Shown in pieces: positions 9,109 through 16,880 of a stretch of 64,000 nt of DNA. The notes under the pieces were generated by a model. That model saw only the letters and a program-made list of their open reading frames with translations, was not told where the DNA came from and did no database searches. This stretch comes from Phycisphaerae bacterium. Lineage in GTDB: Bacteria; Planctomycetota; Phycisphaerae; UBA1845; PWPN01. Within the stretch, counting starts at the first letter, position 1. The number at the start of each line of letters is the position of its first letter. The stretch is from assembly GCA_018003015.1 (NCBI GenBank), contig JAGNEZ010000006.1, positions 62,001-126,000 on the forward strand. Direction: 5' to 3'. A program made the position numbers and the translations under genes.

Positions 9109-9658
9109 AGACAAGGAAGAAGCCCCGAAGAAACCGAGCGAGGATGCGGCCGGCGGCGATAAGCCGAAGAAAGGTCGCGGCAAGCTCATCATGATCGGTG
9201 TGATTGCCGGTGTGATGATTGCGGAGGCGGCGGTCGTCTTCGTGCTGGTTAAGAACTTCTCTGGCGGGGGGCCCCAGGAGGCCGAGGCTCACGCCACGGA
9301 GGGATTGAAGGACGGCGAGGGTGCCCAGGCCTTGGCGGCCCAGGTGGACCTGGAAGTGGTCAAATTCAGGGCTCAGAATGAGAAGTCGCAGCGACTGCTG
9401 ATGTACGAGTTGAGCGTCTCCGCCGTGGTGTCCGGTGATAGCGAGGCGGAAGTCAAGGAGACACTCGAACGCCGTAAAGAGACGATCCGCGACCGGTTCA
9501 CCCGCGTGGTCAGATCGGCGGATCCGTCCCGGTTCATGGAGCCCGACCTTGCCACGCTTCGTGATCAGTTCAAGACCGAACTGTCGCAGGTGATCGGCAA
9601 GGAAGGAGCGATACAGGAGGTTCTCATCCCGCAGATCGTGTTGATGAGCGGGGGTTGA
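9101..9658 (+). CDS. fliL: FliL, basal-body-associated protein
   Basis: With ATG at 9101 the product is 185 residues. A Lys/Glu-rich cytoplasmic N-terminus leads to one membrane helix (about 29-50, GKLIMIGVIAGVMIAEAAV). The periplasmic domain ends with IGKEGAIQEVLIPQIVLM, similar to the C-terminal strand of FliL. FliL forms a ring around the stator. The frame is open upstream to 9029 inside motB, but 9101 gives the usual charged N-terminus and a short overlap with motB. It is followed directly by fliN, whereas fliM would normally come next. Confidence 0.88.
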   Translation: MAKDKEEAPKKPSEDAAGGDKPKKGRGKLIMIGVIAGVMIAEAAVVFVLVKNFSGGGPQEAEAHATEGLKDGEGAQALAAQVDLEVVKFRAQNEKSQRLLMYELSVSAVVSGDSEAEVKETLERRKETIRDRFTRVVRSADPSRFMEPDLATLRDQFKTELSQVIGKEGAIQEVLIPQIVLMSGG

Positions 9659-9683
9659 GGCTCTCCCAGGAGTGTTGGCCGCG

Positions 9684-10331
9684 ATGCCCGGTGATCCACA
9701 AGATGGAATGCTGAGTCAGGATGACATCGACGCGGCGTTGGCGGCGGCGGGCTATGCCACCGACAGCGCACCGGAAACGCCGAGTCCAGTCCCGGCACCA
9801 TCTGCGGCCGACGATGGCGACCTGAGCCAGGCGGATATCGACGCTACTCTGGCGGCCGCAGGACCGGAGGCCTCGGCGGAGCCGACGACGGCTACGGCCG
9901 TGGTCGATGAGCGTCTGGATTCCGCGGGTCGTCCGTTCGATGAGGTCGCAGCGGCCATGGCTGCGGCCATTGAGAGTGAGGCGGCCGCGGCCCGAGCGAT
10001 GCCACCTCCACCGGCGGGATCGGTTCCCTTCACGCTGCCCGATCTGGCAAGCGGAGGGAGCGAATCGGGGGCCGCCCTCAATCAGGCGATTGACCTTCTG
10101 CGCGACGTCCAGCTCAACGTGAAGATCGAGCTGGGGCGTACCCGCATGCTGGTTGACGATGTGCTCAAACTGGGCGAAGGCTCGGTTGTCGAATTGGACA
10201 AGCTCGCTGGCGACCCGGTGGATGTGTTCGTGAACGAACGACTGGTGGCTCGTGGCGAGGTGCTCGTGCTGAACGACAACTTCTGCGTTCGGATCAACGA
10301 TATCGTGCAACAGCATTTGGATGAGGAGTAG
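9684..10331 (+). CDS. fliN: FliN, C-ring switch protein with two LSQxxID motifs
   Basis: A 215-residue protein, longer than typical FliN (about 100-140). The C-terminal SpoA domain (about 133-207) contains VQLNVKIELGRTRMLVDDVL and VNERLVARGEVLVLNDNFCV, the FliN core of the C-ring. The N-terminus carries LSQDDIDAALAAAG at residues 10-23 and LSQADIDATLAAAG at 47-60. Both resemble the LSQxEIDALL motif by which FliM (and FliY) binds phospho-CheY. An Ala/Pro-rich linker joins these to the SpoA domain. ATG 9684 is preferred because AGGAG lies 11 bases upstream; TTG 9675 is an alternative. Confidence 0.88.
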   Translation: MPGDPQDGMLSQDDIDAALAAAGYATDSAPETPSPVPAPSAADDGDLSQADIDATLAAAGPEASAEPTTATAVVDERLDSAGRPFDEVAAAMAAAIESEAAAARAMPPPPAGSVPFTLPDLASGGSESGAALNQAIDLLRDVQLNVKIELGRTRMLVDDVLKLGEGSVVELDKLAGDPVDVFVNERLVARGEVLVLNDNFCVRINDIVQQHLDEE

Positions 10332-10438
10332 AAGCGGCGTCCGTGGACTCACGGGTACGAGGGTCTGCGGGCCAGGATGCGAGGTACCGGTCCGCGGTGT
10401 TGGATGGCCGCACCGGCCCTCGCCGGAGCTTATGCAGG

Positions 10439-11290
10439 ATGCAGGTTGTGACCAGGATGGTCAGCCCATTGACAGGCCGTTGCGGTCCCTGGCTCGGCGC
10501 GGCACTCCGTGCCGTGCTGGCCATTGCACTCGCGTGCCCCTCCGCCCGCGCGGCCGATGCTACCGGTGCAAAGGACTCCTCCGGCAGCGGGACTGCCGTG
10601 ACCTCTTCCGGTAGCCCATCAAATCCCGTCACGCACTTGCCTGGTCGGGGTGGTATCCTCGAGGAGTTCGGAACCAGTACCCAGCCAGCGGCAGAAGTGG
10701 TACCCAACTCCAGCGTGGCTTCCGGCATGCCTACGGCCGCCCAGGATCGACAGGTGATTCAGCGTCGGTCGGCCTCGGAAACGGTGCCCCGCGGTGCGGA
10801 GGCTCAGTATCCGGTGCAGCGTCCCGTGCGGGGGCTGGGCTCTTGGTCGATCTGGGATTCGCTTCCGCTGCTGGTCGTGCTGATTCTGATCGGCGGAGTG
10901 GCCCTGGTGATCAAGCGGTCGATGCCCGTCCGACGGATGCTCGCCGGTGGGGGTGTACTCGTCGTGCTGGCCAGGCTGCCCATCTCCGCCAAGCAGAGCC
11001 TGATGCTGGTCAAGATGGGCCGGCAGCTTGTTCTTCTGGGCGTGACTCCCGACCGCATCAGCTCGCTGAGCGTCGTGACCGACCCGGAGCAGGTGACCTC
11101 CATGGTCGGTGATGTCGCCAGCGGCAACAAAGACTCGATGACTCGGGCCTTTGCCGAGGCCTTCAGCGATGAGAGCAAGGCCTATGCCGGCGCCGAGGAG
11201 GATGAGCCTGCTGTCCCGTCCGCATCGGGACAGGTGAAAAACCTCCTGGAGAAGGTCCGGAGTCTGGCCAAGGGGCAGGGTGCGTTCTGA
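10439..11290 (+). CDS. fliO: FliO, export gate assembly protein
   Basis: From ATG 10439 the protein is 283 residues. A signal-like hydrophobic stretch (about residues 18-37, ending PSARAADA) is followed by a low-complexity region. A single membrane helix, LPLLVVLILIGGVALVI (about 143-160), precedes a FliO-type cytoplasmic domain with LARLPISAKQSLMLVKMGRQ and LLGVTPDRISSL. FliO helps FliP oligomerise. The frame is open back to 10343 but the upstream residues look non-coding. GGAG lies 10 bases before 10439. The position before fliP supports the call. Confidence 0.88.
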   Translation: MQVVTRMVSPLTGRCGPWLGAALRAVLAIALACPSARAADATGAKDSSGSGTAVTSSGSPSNPVTHLPGRGGILEEFGTSTQPAAEVVPNSSVASGMPTAAQDRQVIQRRSASETVPRGAEAQYPVQRPVRGLGSWSIWDSLPLLVVLILIGGVALVIKRSMPVRRMLAGGGVLVVLARLPISAKQSLMLVKMGRQLVLLGVTPDRISSLSVVTDPEQVTSMVGDVASGNKDSMTRAFAEAFSDESKAYAGAEEDEPAVPSASGQVKNLLEKVRSLAKGQGAF

Positions 11291-11381
11291 ACCCTGGCCT
11301 GCGCGCCGCCCGGGCTCCTTGCCCGCGGCAATGATTGAATAGAACCGCGGGTGGAAACCGCGGGAAGGGGACGCGACCTGG

Positions 11382-12245
11382 ATGCGCCGAACGACTGAGC
11401 ATGGATGCTCGCGCTGGCTGCTGGCATCGGCGATGGTGGCCGCCTTGGCCGCTCCTGCCGTGGCCCAGGCACCGGCCGCGCTGGCCCCGTCCGGTGTTGT
11501 CCCGTCAGGCGCCGGGACAATCGACAACAGCACGCTGGGCATCCCTGATCTGGGGCGTATTCTGCCGCCCGCTCAGAACCGCCAGGCGGTCAGCTCCACG
11601 TTGCAGATCTTCGTGATCCTGACCGTGCTCACACTGGCCCCTTCGTTGCTGATCATGACCACGTGTTTCACCCGGATCATGATCGTGCTCGGCCTGCTTC
11701 GCCAAGCGATCGGCACCCAGCAGCTTCCACCGGGGCAGATTCTCGTCGGCCTCTCGTTGTTCATGACGTTCCTCATCATGGCCCCAACGTTCGAGAGGAT
11801 TCATCGCGAAGCGCTGATGCCCTGGCTGGAGAGCGCACCGGGGATGAGCCAGGAGAGGGCCTACCGGATTGCCGAGGGGCACATGCGCGACTTCATGTTC
11901 GCTCAGATCGAGCGGGCCAGGAACGAAGAGGACATCTTCCTGTTCATGGAGTATCAGCGCAAGGAGCCCATTCCCATCAACCAGCAAGTGACCCGGGCCC
12001 AGGTGGACACGGTCGCCCTGGTGCCGGCCTTCGTGCTGAGTGAACTGAAGACCGCCTTCGTGCTCGGATTCCGCATCTACCTGCCCTTTTTGGTGATCGA
12101 CATGGTCATCGCCACCGTGCTGATCTCCATGGGCATGCTCATGCTGCCGCCGGTGCTGATCTCACTGCCGTTCAAGCTGTTGCTGTTCGTTCTGGCCGAT
12201 GGCTGGCATCTGGTGGTGGCCTCACTCATGACGGGGTTCTCGTAG
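11382..12245 (+). CDS. fliP: FliP, core export gate subunit
   Basis: A 287-residue protein. The cleavable signal (about 1-29) is followed by STLQIFVILTVLTLAPSLLI, MTTCFTRIMIVLGLLRQAIG and a C-terminal membrane segment after FVLSELKTAFVLGFRIYLPF, all typical of FliP/SctR. FliP5-FliQ4-FliR1 forms the helical export pore in the centre of the basal body. A signal peptide on FliP is normal. fliQ follows after 69 bp. Confidence 0.96.
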   Translation: MRRTTEHGCSRWLLASAMVAALAAPAVAQAPAALAPSGVVPSGAGTIDNSTLGIPDLGRILPPAQNRQAVSSTLQIFVILTVLTLAPSLLIMTTCFTRIMIVLGLLRQAIGTQQLPPGQILVGLSLFMTFLIMAPTFERIHREALMPWLESAPGMSQERAYRIAEGHMRDFMFAQIERARNEEDIFLFMEYQRKEPIPINQQVTRAQVDTVALVPAFVLSELKTAFVLGFRIYLPFLVIDMVIATVLISMGMLMLPPVLISLPFKLLLFVLADGWHLVVASLMTGFS

Positions 12246-12314
12246 CGGGGGGCGAGTCTGTCGTGAAATCCGCGTCATCGAACGATGAGTTGATCATGGC
12301 TGGGTCTCAGTGAG

Positions 12315-12575
12315 ATGGATGTCGGGCAGGCGTTAGACTTGGGGCGCGACGCACTGATCATGGTGCTGATCATCTCCGCGCCGGTCATGGGCGTGGGGCT
12401 GATCGTCGGCTTGGTGATCTCCATGTTTCAGTCCATGACCCAGCTTCAGGAGCAGACCCTGAGCTTCGTTCCGAAGATCGTGGCCATGGTTGGCCTGACC
12501 CTGCTTCTGATACCGTGGCTGGCCGAGCGTCTGCTCGAATACACGGTCGTCCTGCTGGGCGAGCCGGGAATGTGA
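12315..12575 (+). CDS. fliQ: FliQ, core export gate subunit
   Basis: An 86-residue protein with two membrane hairpin helices, the normal FliQ size. Motifs are SAPVMGVGLIVGLVISMFQS, MTQLQEQTLSFVPKI and LTLLLIPWLAERLLEYT. FliQ packs round the FliP-FliR core of the export gate. The ORF ends in TGA at 12573-12575, and fliR does not follow immediately: 287 bases separate the two, unlike the tight packing elsewhere in the block. Confidence 0.96.
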   Translation: MDVGQALDLGRDALIMVLIISAPVMGVGLIVGLVISMFQSMTQLQEQTLSFVPKIVAMVGLTLLLIPWLAERLLEYTVVLLGEPGM

Positions 12576-12656
12576 GGATGCGGCCCGACACCGCATGCCG
12601 CGGTGCGGGGAGGTGCGGGATCACGGGTGGAGGGAGCACGGCAAAGGAGTCACGGG

Positions 12657-12860
12657 ATGATAATGCTGACGAGTTGCCGGAGCGACGTCACAGCGAGGCC
12701 TTCGCCGTCGAAGAAACCGCCGATTCATGTGGCTCAAGGACTGTCATCGACGATGTGCGTGCAGATGCGAGGCGAACCATCCATGCCGCGGTCCGTGCCG
12801 AGCGTGGTGCTTTCGCCTCCTCTCGCCCCAATGTTCTCCGGTCGGTTTTCGGCTTTCTGA
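12657..12860 (+). CDS. possible small leader ORF between fliQ and fliR
   Basis: A 67-codon ORF starting ATG 12657, with a strong ribosome site AAAGGAG (12643-12649, spacer 7). It ends with TGA at 12858-12860, two bases before the fliR ATG at 12863. It begins MIMLTSCRSD and ends FSGRFSAF; I recognise no domain. fliR itself has no visible Shine-Dalgarno, so ribosomes finishing this ORF could restart on fliR. Alternatives are that it is chance, or that the region is an N-terminal extension of FliR read in another frame. That extension frame is open back to 12578 but lacks a good ribosome site. Confidence 0.35.
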   Translation: MIMLTSCRSDVTARPSPSKKPPIHVAQGLSSTMCVQMRGEPSMPRSVPSVVLSPPLAPMFSGRFSAF

Positions 12861-12862
12861 CT

Positions 12863-13645
12863 ATGTCGGTACCGTTCGTTGACATCTACCTGGCCTTACC
12901 CGCGTTCATGCTGGTGCTGGCGCGCATCTCGGGTTTGATGTTGACCGCTCCGTTCTTCAGCGGATCGATCATTCCGACGCAGGTCAAGGCCATCCTGGTG
13001 CTCGCCGTCTCTGCGGTTGTCTTCCCGATGGCCGGCCCGCACACGGCCGTGCCGGTAACCATGTCCACGGTCGTCTGGGGAATGGTCGGGGAGTTGGCCT
13101 TGGGGACGATTGTCGGGATTGGCGTGTCCCTGGTTCTGACCGGCGTGCAGATGGGTGTTCAGTTGGCGAGTCAGCAGGCGGGCATGGCCTTGGGCGAAGC
13201 CTTCAATCCGATGCTCGAAACCAGTCTGCCGGTGGTGTCGGAGTTGTACTTCTTCGTGTCCTTCACGGTGTTCCTGGCTGTCGGAGGTCACCGGGCGATG
13301 ATCCGGGCTTTGCTCGACAGCTTCGAGACTCTGCCGCTGATGGGGCTCCGTGTGGACGAGAGCATGGTCCTCCTGATGATCAGCCTAGTGACCGTGGCGT
13401 TCACCGTGGCGATCCGCGTGGCCGGACCGATGATGCTGGCTTTGCTCATGAGTTTCATTACCCTGGGCTTTTTGTCTCGGACCGTGCCGCAGTTGAATAT
13501 TCTCACCGTGGGCTTTCCGGCCAAGATGATGCTCGCCCTGCTGATCATGGCCCTGACCATCATGTCGCTGGAGCCGGTCCTGACTGGATCGCTCGCCCTG
13601 GTGATGGACGAGCTTCGGCAGGGGCTTGGTATCGGTGCTGGGTAG
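12863..13645 (+). CDS. fliR: FliR, core export gate subunit
   Basis: From ATG 12863 the product is 260 residues, the normal FliR length. It starts MSVPFVDIYLALPAFMLVLA and continues with ISGLMLTAPFFSGSIIPTQV, conserved in FliR/SctT. Several membrane helices follow, with FLSRTVPQLNILTVGFPAKM near the end. FliR supplies the single asymmetric subunit of the export pore and contacts FlhB, encoded next. The frame is open upstream to 12515, but the extra residues do not look like FliR and the family length favours 12863. No ribosome site precedes this ATG; see the small ORF at 12657-12860. Confidence 0.93.
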   Translation: MSVPFVDIYLALPAFMLVLARISGLMLTAPFFSGSIIPTQVKAILVLAVSAVVFPMAGPHTAVPVTMSTVVWGMVGELALGTIVGIGVSLVLTGVQMGVQLASQQAGMALGEAFNPMLETSLPVVSELYFFVSFTVFLAVGGHRAMIRALLDSFETLPLMGLRVDESMVLLMISLVTVAFTVAIRVAGPMMLALLMSFITLGFLSRTVPQLNILTVGFPAKMMLALLIMALTIMSLEPVLTGSLALVMDELRQGLGIGAG

Positions 13646-13659
13646 GGGATTGACGAGAC

Positions 13660-14769
13660 ATGGCTGATACACTGCAAGACAAGACCGAACCCGCAACCCC
13701 GCGACGACGGGAGGAAGCTCGCGAGCGAGGTCAGGTGGCTAGGAGTTCGGACTTCACCTCGGCCGTGGTGCTCCTGGGGGCGATTGTCGTTCTGTACGTG
13801 AGTCGGGACACCATCACCGGGCGGTTGCTCGCTGTGCTGCGCCTGTGTCTTGATCCAGATGACACCTCTGCGGTCGACTCCGCTCAGATGGTCCCAATGC
13901 TGATGATCGCCGGTCGGGCCGTCGCGGAGATCCTGGCGCCCCTGATGCTGGCGGTGACGATCATCGCCCTGGTGATCTCGTTCGGCCAGGTGGGCGTGGT
14001 CTTCTCCTGGGAGACGATCAAGCCGGGCCTGGACAAGATGAATCCCCTCGCCGGCCTCAAGCGGATGTTCAGCGCTCGTTCTTTCGTCCACCTGCTCATG
14101 GGCTTGGCCAAGATGTGTGTGCTTGTGGGAGTTGCTTACTACACGCTCCGCGGCAAGCTGAACAGCCTGGCCGAGGCGGCTCTGCTGTCGCATTTGGCCT
14201 TGGCTCAGATGACCATCGACCTGGTCTTCACGCTCGGACTTCGCCTGGCGATGGCTTTGCTAGTCCTGGCCATCATTGACCTGGTCTACCAGAAGTGGAA
14301 GCTCGAGAAGGACCTGCGGATGACCAAGGAAGAGGTCCGCGAGGAGCTGCGGAGAATGGACGGCGATCCACACATCAAACGTCGCCGGCGCGAGCTGCAG
14401 ATGCAGTTGGCGATGCGACGGATTCGCGCCGCGGTGCCCAAGGCCGATGTCGTGGTAACCAACCCCACCCACTTCGCGGTGGCCCTCCAGTATGACTCGG
14501 AAACGATGTCCGCCCCGACGGTGACGGCTAAGGGAGCCGACCATCTGGCTCAGTTGATCCGCACCTTGGCGATCGAGCATGGCGTGCCGATCGTTGAGCG
14601 GCCGCCGCTGGCTCGGGCCCTGTATCAGAGCGTCGAAGTCGGCCAGGAGATCCCCGCCCAATTCTATCGGACCGTGGCGGAGGTCCTGGCTTATGTCTAT
14701 GAGTTGGCCGGGCAAAGCGACCGGCGCCGCCCGACCACGGCCGCACCGGCGGGTGTTTCATTGAACTGA
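13660..14769 (+). CDS. flhB: FlhB, export switch protein (autocleaving)
   Basis: A 369-residue protein. The N-terminus KTEPATPRRREEARERGQVA is the standard FlhB start. Four membrane helices follow, then a cytoplasmic domain with the autocleavage site N268-P-T-H271 within VVVTNPTHFAVALQYD. After cleavage FlhB switches export from hook to filament substrates in response to FliK. A short tail rich in Arg/Pro/Ala follows the domain. It lies 14 bp after fliR and 14 bp before flhA. Confidence 0.97.
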   Translation: MADTLQDKTEPATPRRREEARERGQVARSSDFTSAVVLLGAIVVLYVSRDTITGRLLAVLRLCLDPDDTSAVDSAQMVPMLMIAGRAVAEILAPLMLAVTIIALVISFGQVGVVFSWETIKPGLDKMNPLAGLKRMFSARSFVHLLMGLAKMCVLVGVAYYTLRGKLNSLAEAALLSHLALAQMTIDLVFTLGLRLAMALLVLAIIDLVYQKWKLEKDLRMTKEEVREELRRMDGDPHIKRRRRELQMQLAMRRIRAAVPKADVVVTNPTHFAVALQYDSETMSAPTVTAKGADHLAQLIRTLAIEHGVPIVERPPLARALYQSVEVGQEIPAQFYRTVAEVLAYVYELAGQSDRRRPTTAAPAGVSLN

Positions 14770-14783
14770 GGGAACGGTAGTCC

Positions 14784-16880
14784 ATGGCCGGACCGGCATT
14801 CATGCAATCGAAGCCCTTCAAGTGGTTGGAAGGCAACCGGGCGATGCTGCTGCCCCTCGGGGCCACGCTGCTGATCTTCGTCCTGCTGGTTCCGCTTCCC
14901 ACTCAGATGCTCGATGTTCTACTCGCCGGGAACATCACCCTGGCCGCGATCATCATGCTGACCGTGATGTACCTGCGGCATCCCCTGGAGCTTTCCTCGT
15001 TCCCCTCGCTGCTGCTGGCCACGACGCTCTTCCGGTTGGTGCTCAACGTCGCCACCACGCGTCTCATCCTGTCCAACGGCCAGTCGGGCATGGACGCCGC
15101 TGGCCAAGTGGTCCGGGTCTTCGGCAATTTCGTCACCGCCGGGAACCTCACCGTCGGCGTCATCATCTTCACCATCCTGACGGTGATCCAATTCGCGGTC
15201 ATCACCAAGGGCGCCACACGTATCGCTGAAGTGGCCGCCCGGTTCACCCTCGATGGCATGCCCGGCAAGCAAATGGCCATTGACGCCGACCTGAACGCGG
15301 GCATCATCGACGAGAAGGAAGCCCGCCGCCGACGCGAAGAGATCGCCGCCGAAGCCGACTTCTACGGAGCCATGGACGGGGCCTCGAAGTTCGTCCGCGG
15401 CGATGCCGTCGCCGGCCTGATCATCACCCTGGTGAACATCATCGGTGGACTCTACGTCGGCATGGTCGAGCACGGCATGCTGGTCATAGACTGCATCCGG
15501 GTCTATACCACGTTGACCATCGGCGATGGACTGGTGGCCGCCATTCCGGCGTTTCTCATCTCCATCTCGGCCGGCATGCTCGTGACCCGGAGCAGCGCCC
15601 GCTCGAACCTGGGTGAGGATCTTCTGTCCCAACTCACCGCCCGTCCCGTCGCCCTGGTTCTGGCCGCCGTTTTTCTGGGCTTCCTCTCGCTCACCCCGCT
15701 GCCGAAGATCCCCCTGATCGCCCTGGCGGCTGGCTGCGGAGGAGTGGCGTTCTTCCTGACCACTACTCGAGCGACTGCGGCCGCCGACGCCGCCATCAAG
15801 GCCAAAGAGGAGGCCAGGAAGCCCGAAAGGGTGGAGTCCCTCCTGACCATTGATCCGATGGAACTGGAGGTGGGTTACGGGCTGATCCGAATTGTCGACC
15901 GCAAGCAAGGGGGTGACTTGCTCGATCGGATCACCAACATTCGACGGCAGACCGCCACCGAGTTGGGCATCGTCGTGCCCCCCATTCGCGTCCGCGATCA
16001 TCTTCGGCTTGAGCCCAACCGGTACGTGGTCAAGCTCCGCGGCGTCGAGGTTGCCCGCGGCGAATGTATGCCCGGTTATCTGCTGGCCATCGATAACGGC
16101 CAGGTGAGTGTGCCCGTCCCAGGCCTGGAGACGCGAGAACCGGCGTTCGGCCTGCCCGCCCTCTGGATCAACGAGGACCACAAGGCCGACGCTGAGCAGC
16201 GGAACTACACGGTCGTTCCTCCTTCCAGCGTCCTGGCCACCCACCTCAAGGAGATCATCAAGCGATATGCCGATGAGTTGCTGACCCGCGAGCAGACCCA
16301 CCGACTCCTGGATACCCTCAAGGAGAAGTCGCCCAAGGCGGTCGAGGACGTGATCCCCGAGGTCGTCAAAGTGGGGGAAGTGCAGAGGGTCCTGCAGAAC
16401 CTGCTTCGCGAACGGGTGCCGGTCCGCGACCTCGAGACCATCCTCGAGACCATGGCCGAATGGGCACCTCGTACCAAGGACACGGACATTCTCTCAGAAT
16501 ATGCCAGGAATGCTCTGGCAAGAACGATCTGTCAGATGTATAAGGACGACAAGAACATGGTCCGCGTGGTGACGCTGGACCCGAAACTGGAGGATCTGGT
16601 CGGCGCTCACATCGAGCGCAGCGAACGCGGAGCGTTTCTGAACTTGCCGCCCGAGACTCAGAATCGGCTGGTTCGGGCCATCCGCGATCGCGTCGAGCAG
16701 TCAACACCCAGTGCAGGAGGCCAAACGGTGGCGGTCCTCTGCTCGCCGCAGATCAGGATGTGGGTGCGGCGACTCATCGAACCCTCCCTGCAACACGTTC
16801 CGGTGTTGGCCTACAACGAAATTGTTCGTGGTATCGAGGTGCAGTCCCTGGGATTGGTGGTACTGAACGATGGAGCTTAA
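14784..16880 (+). CDS. flhA: FlhA, export gate platform protein
   Basis: A 698-residue protein of normal length. About eight membrane helices occupy residues 1-330. They include the FHIPEP-type region with GNITLAAIIMLTVMYLRHPL, FPSLLLATTLFRLVLNVATT and KGATRIAEVAARFTLDGMPG. A large C-terminal cytosolic domain (about 350-698) forms the nonameric docking ring for chaperone-substrate complexes. Residues MAIDADLNAG and EKEARRRREEIAAEADFYGA mark the conserved cytoplasmic loop. The stop overlaps the start of flhF by 11 bases. Confidence 0.97.
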   Translation: MAGPAFMQSKPFKWLEGNRAMLLPLGATLLIFVLLVPLPTQMLDVLLAGNITLAAIIMLTVMYLRHPLELSSFPSLLLATTLFRLVLNVATTRLILSNGQSGMDAAGQVVRVFGNFVTAGNLTVGVIIFTILTVIQFAVITKGATRIAEVAARFTLDGMPGKQMAIDADLNAGIIDEKEARRRREEIAAEADFYGAMDGASKFVRGDAVAGLIITLVNIIGGLYVGMVEHGMLVIDCIRVYTTLTIGDGLVAAIPAFLISISAGMLVTRSSARSNLGEDLLSQLTARPVALVLAAVFLGFLSLTPLPKIPLIALAAGCGGVAFFLTTTRATAAADAAIKAKEEARKPERVESLLTIDPMELEVGYGLIRIVDRKQGGDLLDRITNIRRQTATELGIVVPPIRVRDHLRLEPNRYVVKLRGVEVARGECMPGYLLAIDNGQVSVPVPGLETREPAFGLPALWINEDHKADAEQRNYTVVPPSSVLATHLKEIIKRYADELLTREQTHRLLDTLKEKSPKAVEDVIPEVVKVGEVQRVLQNLLRERVPVRDLETILETMAEWAPRTKDTDILSEYARNALARTICQMYKDDKNMVRVVTLDPKLEDLVGAHIERSERGAFLNLPPETQNRLVRAIRDRVEQSTPSAGGQTVAVLCSPQIRMWVRRLIEPSLQHVPVLAYNEIVRGIEVQSLGLVVLNDGA

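Noticed and set aside
12515-12862. N-terminal extension of FliR
   Set aside because: Open by chance in GC-rich DNA; no ribosome site, composition unlike FliR, and the family length fits ATG 12863.
14919-16301. Minus-strand open frame of 460 codons opposite flhA
   Set aside because: Gly/Asp/His/Gln-rich antisense translation without family resemblance; flhA is certain.
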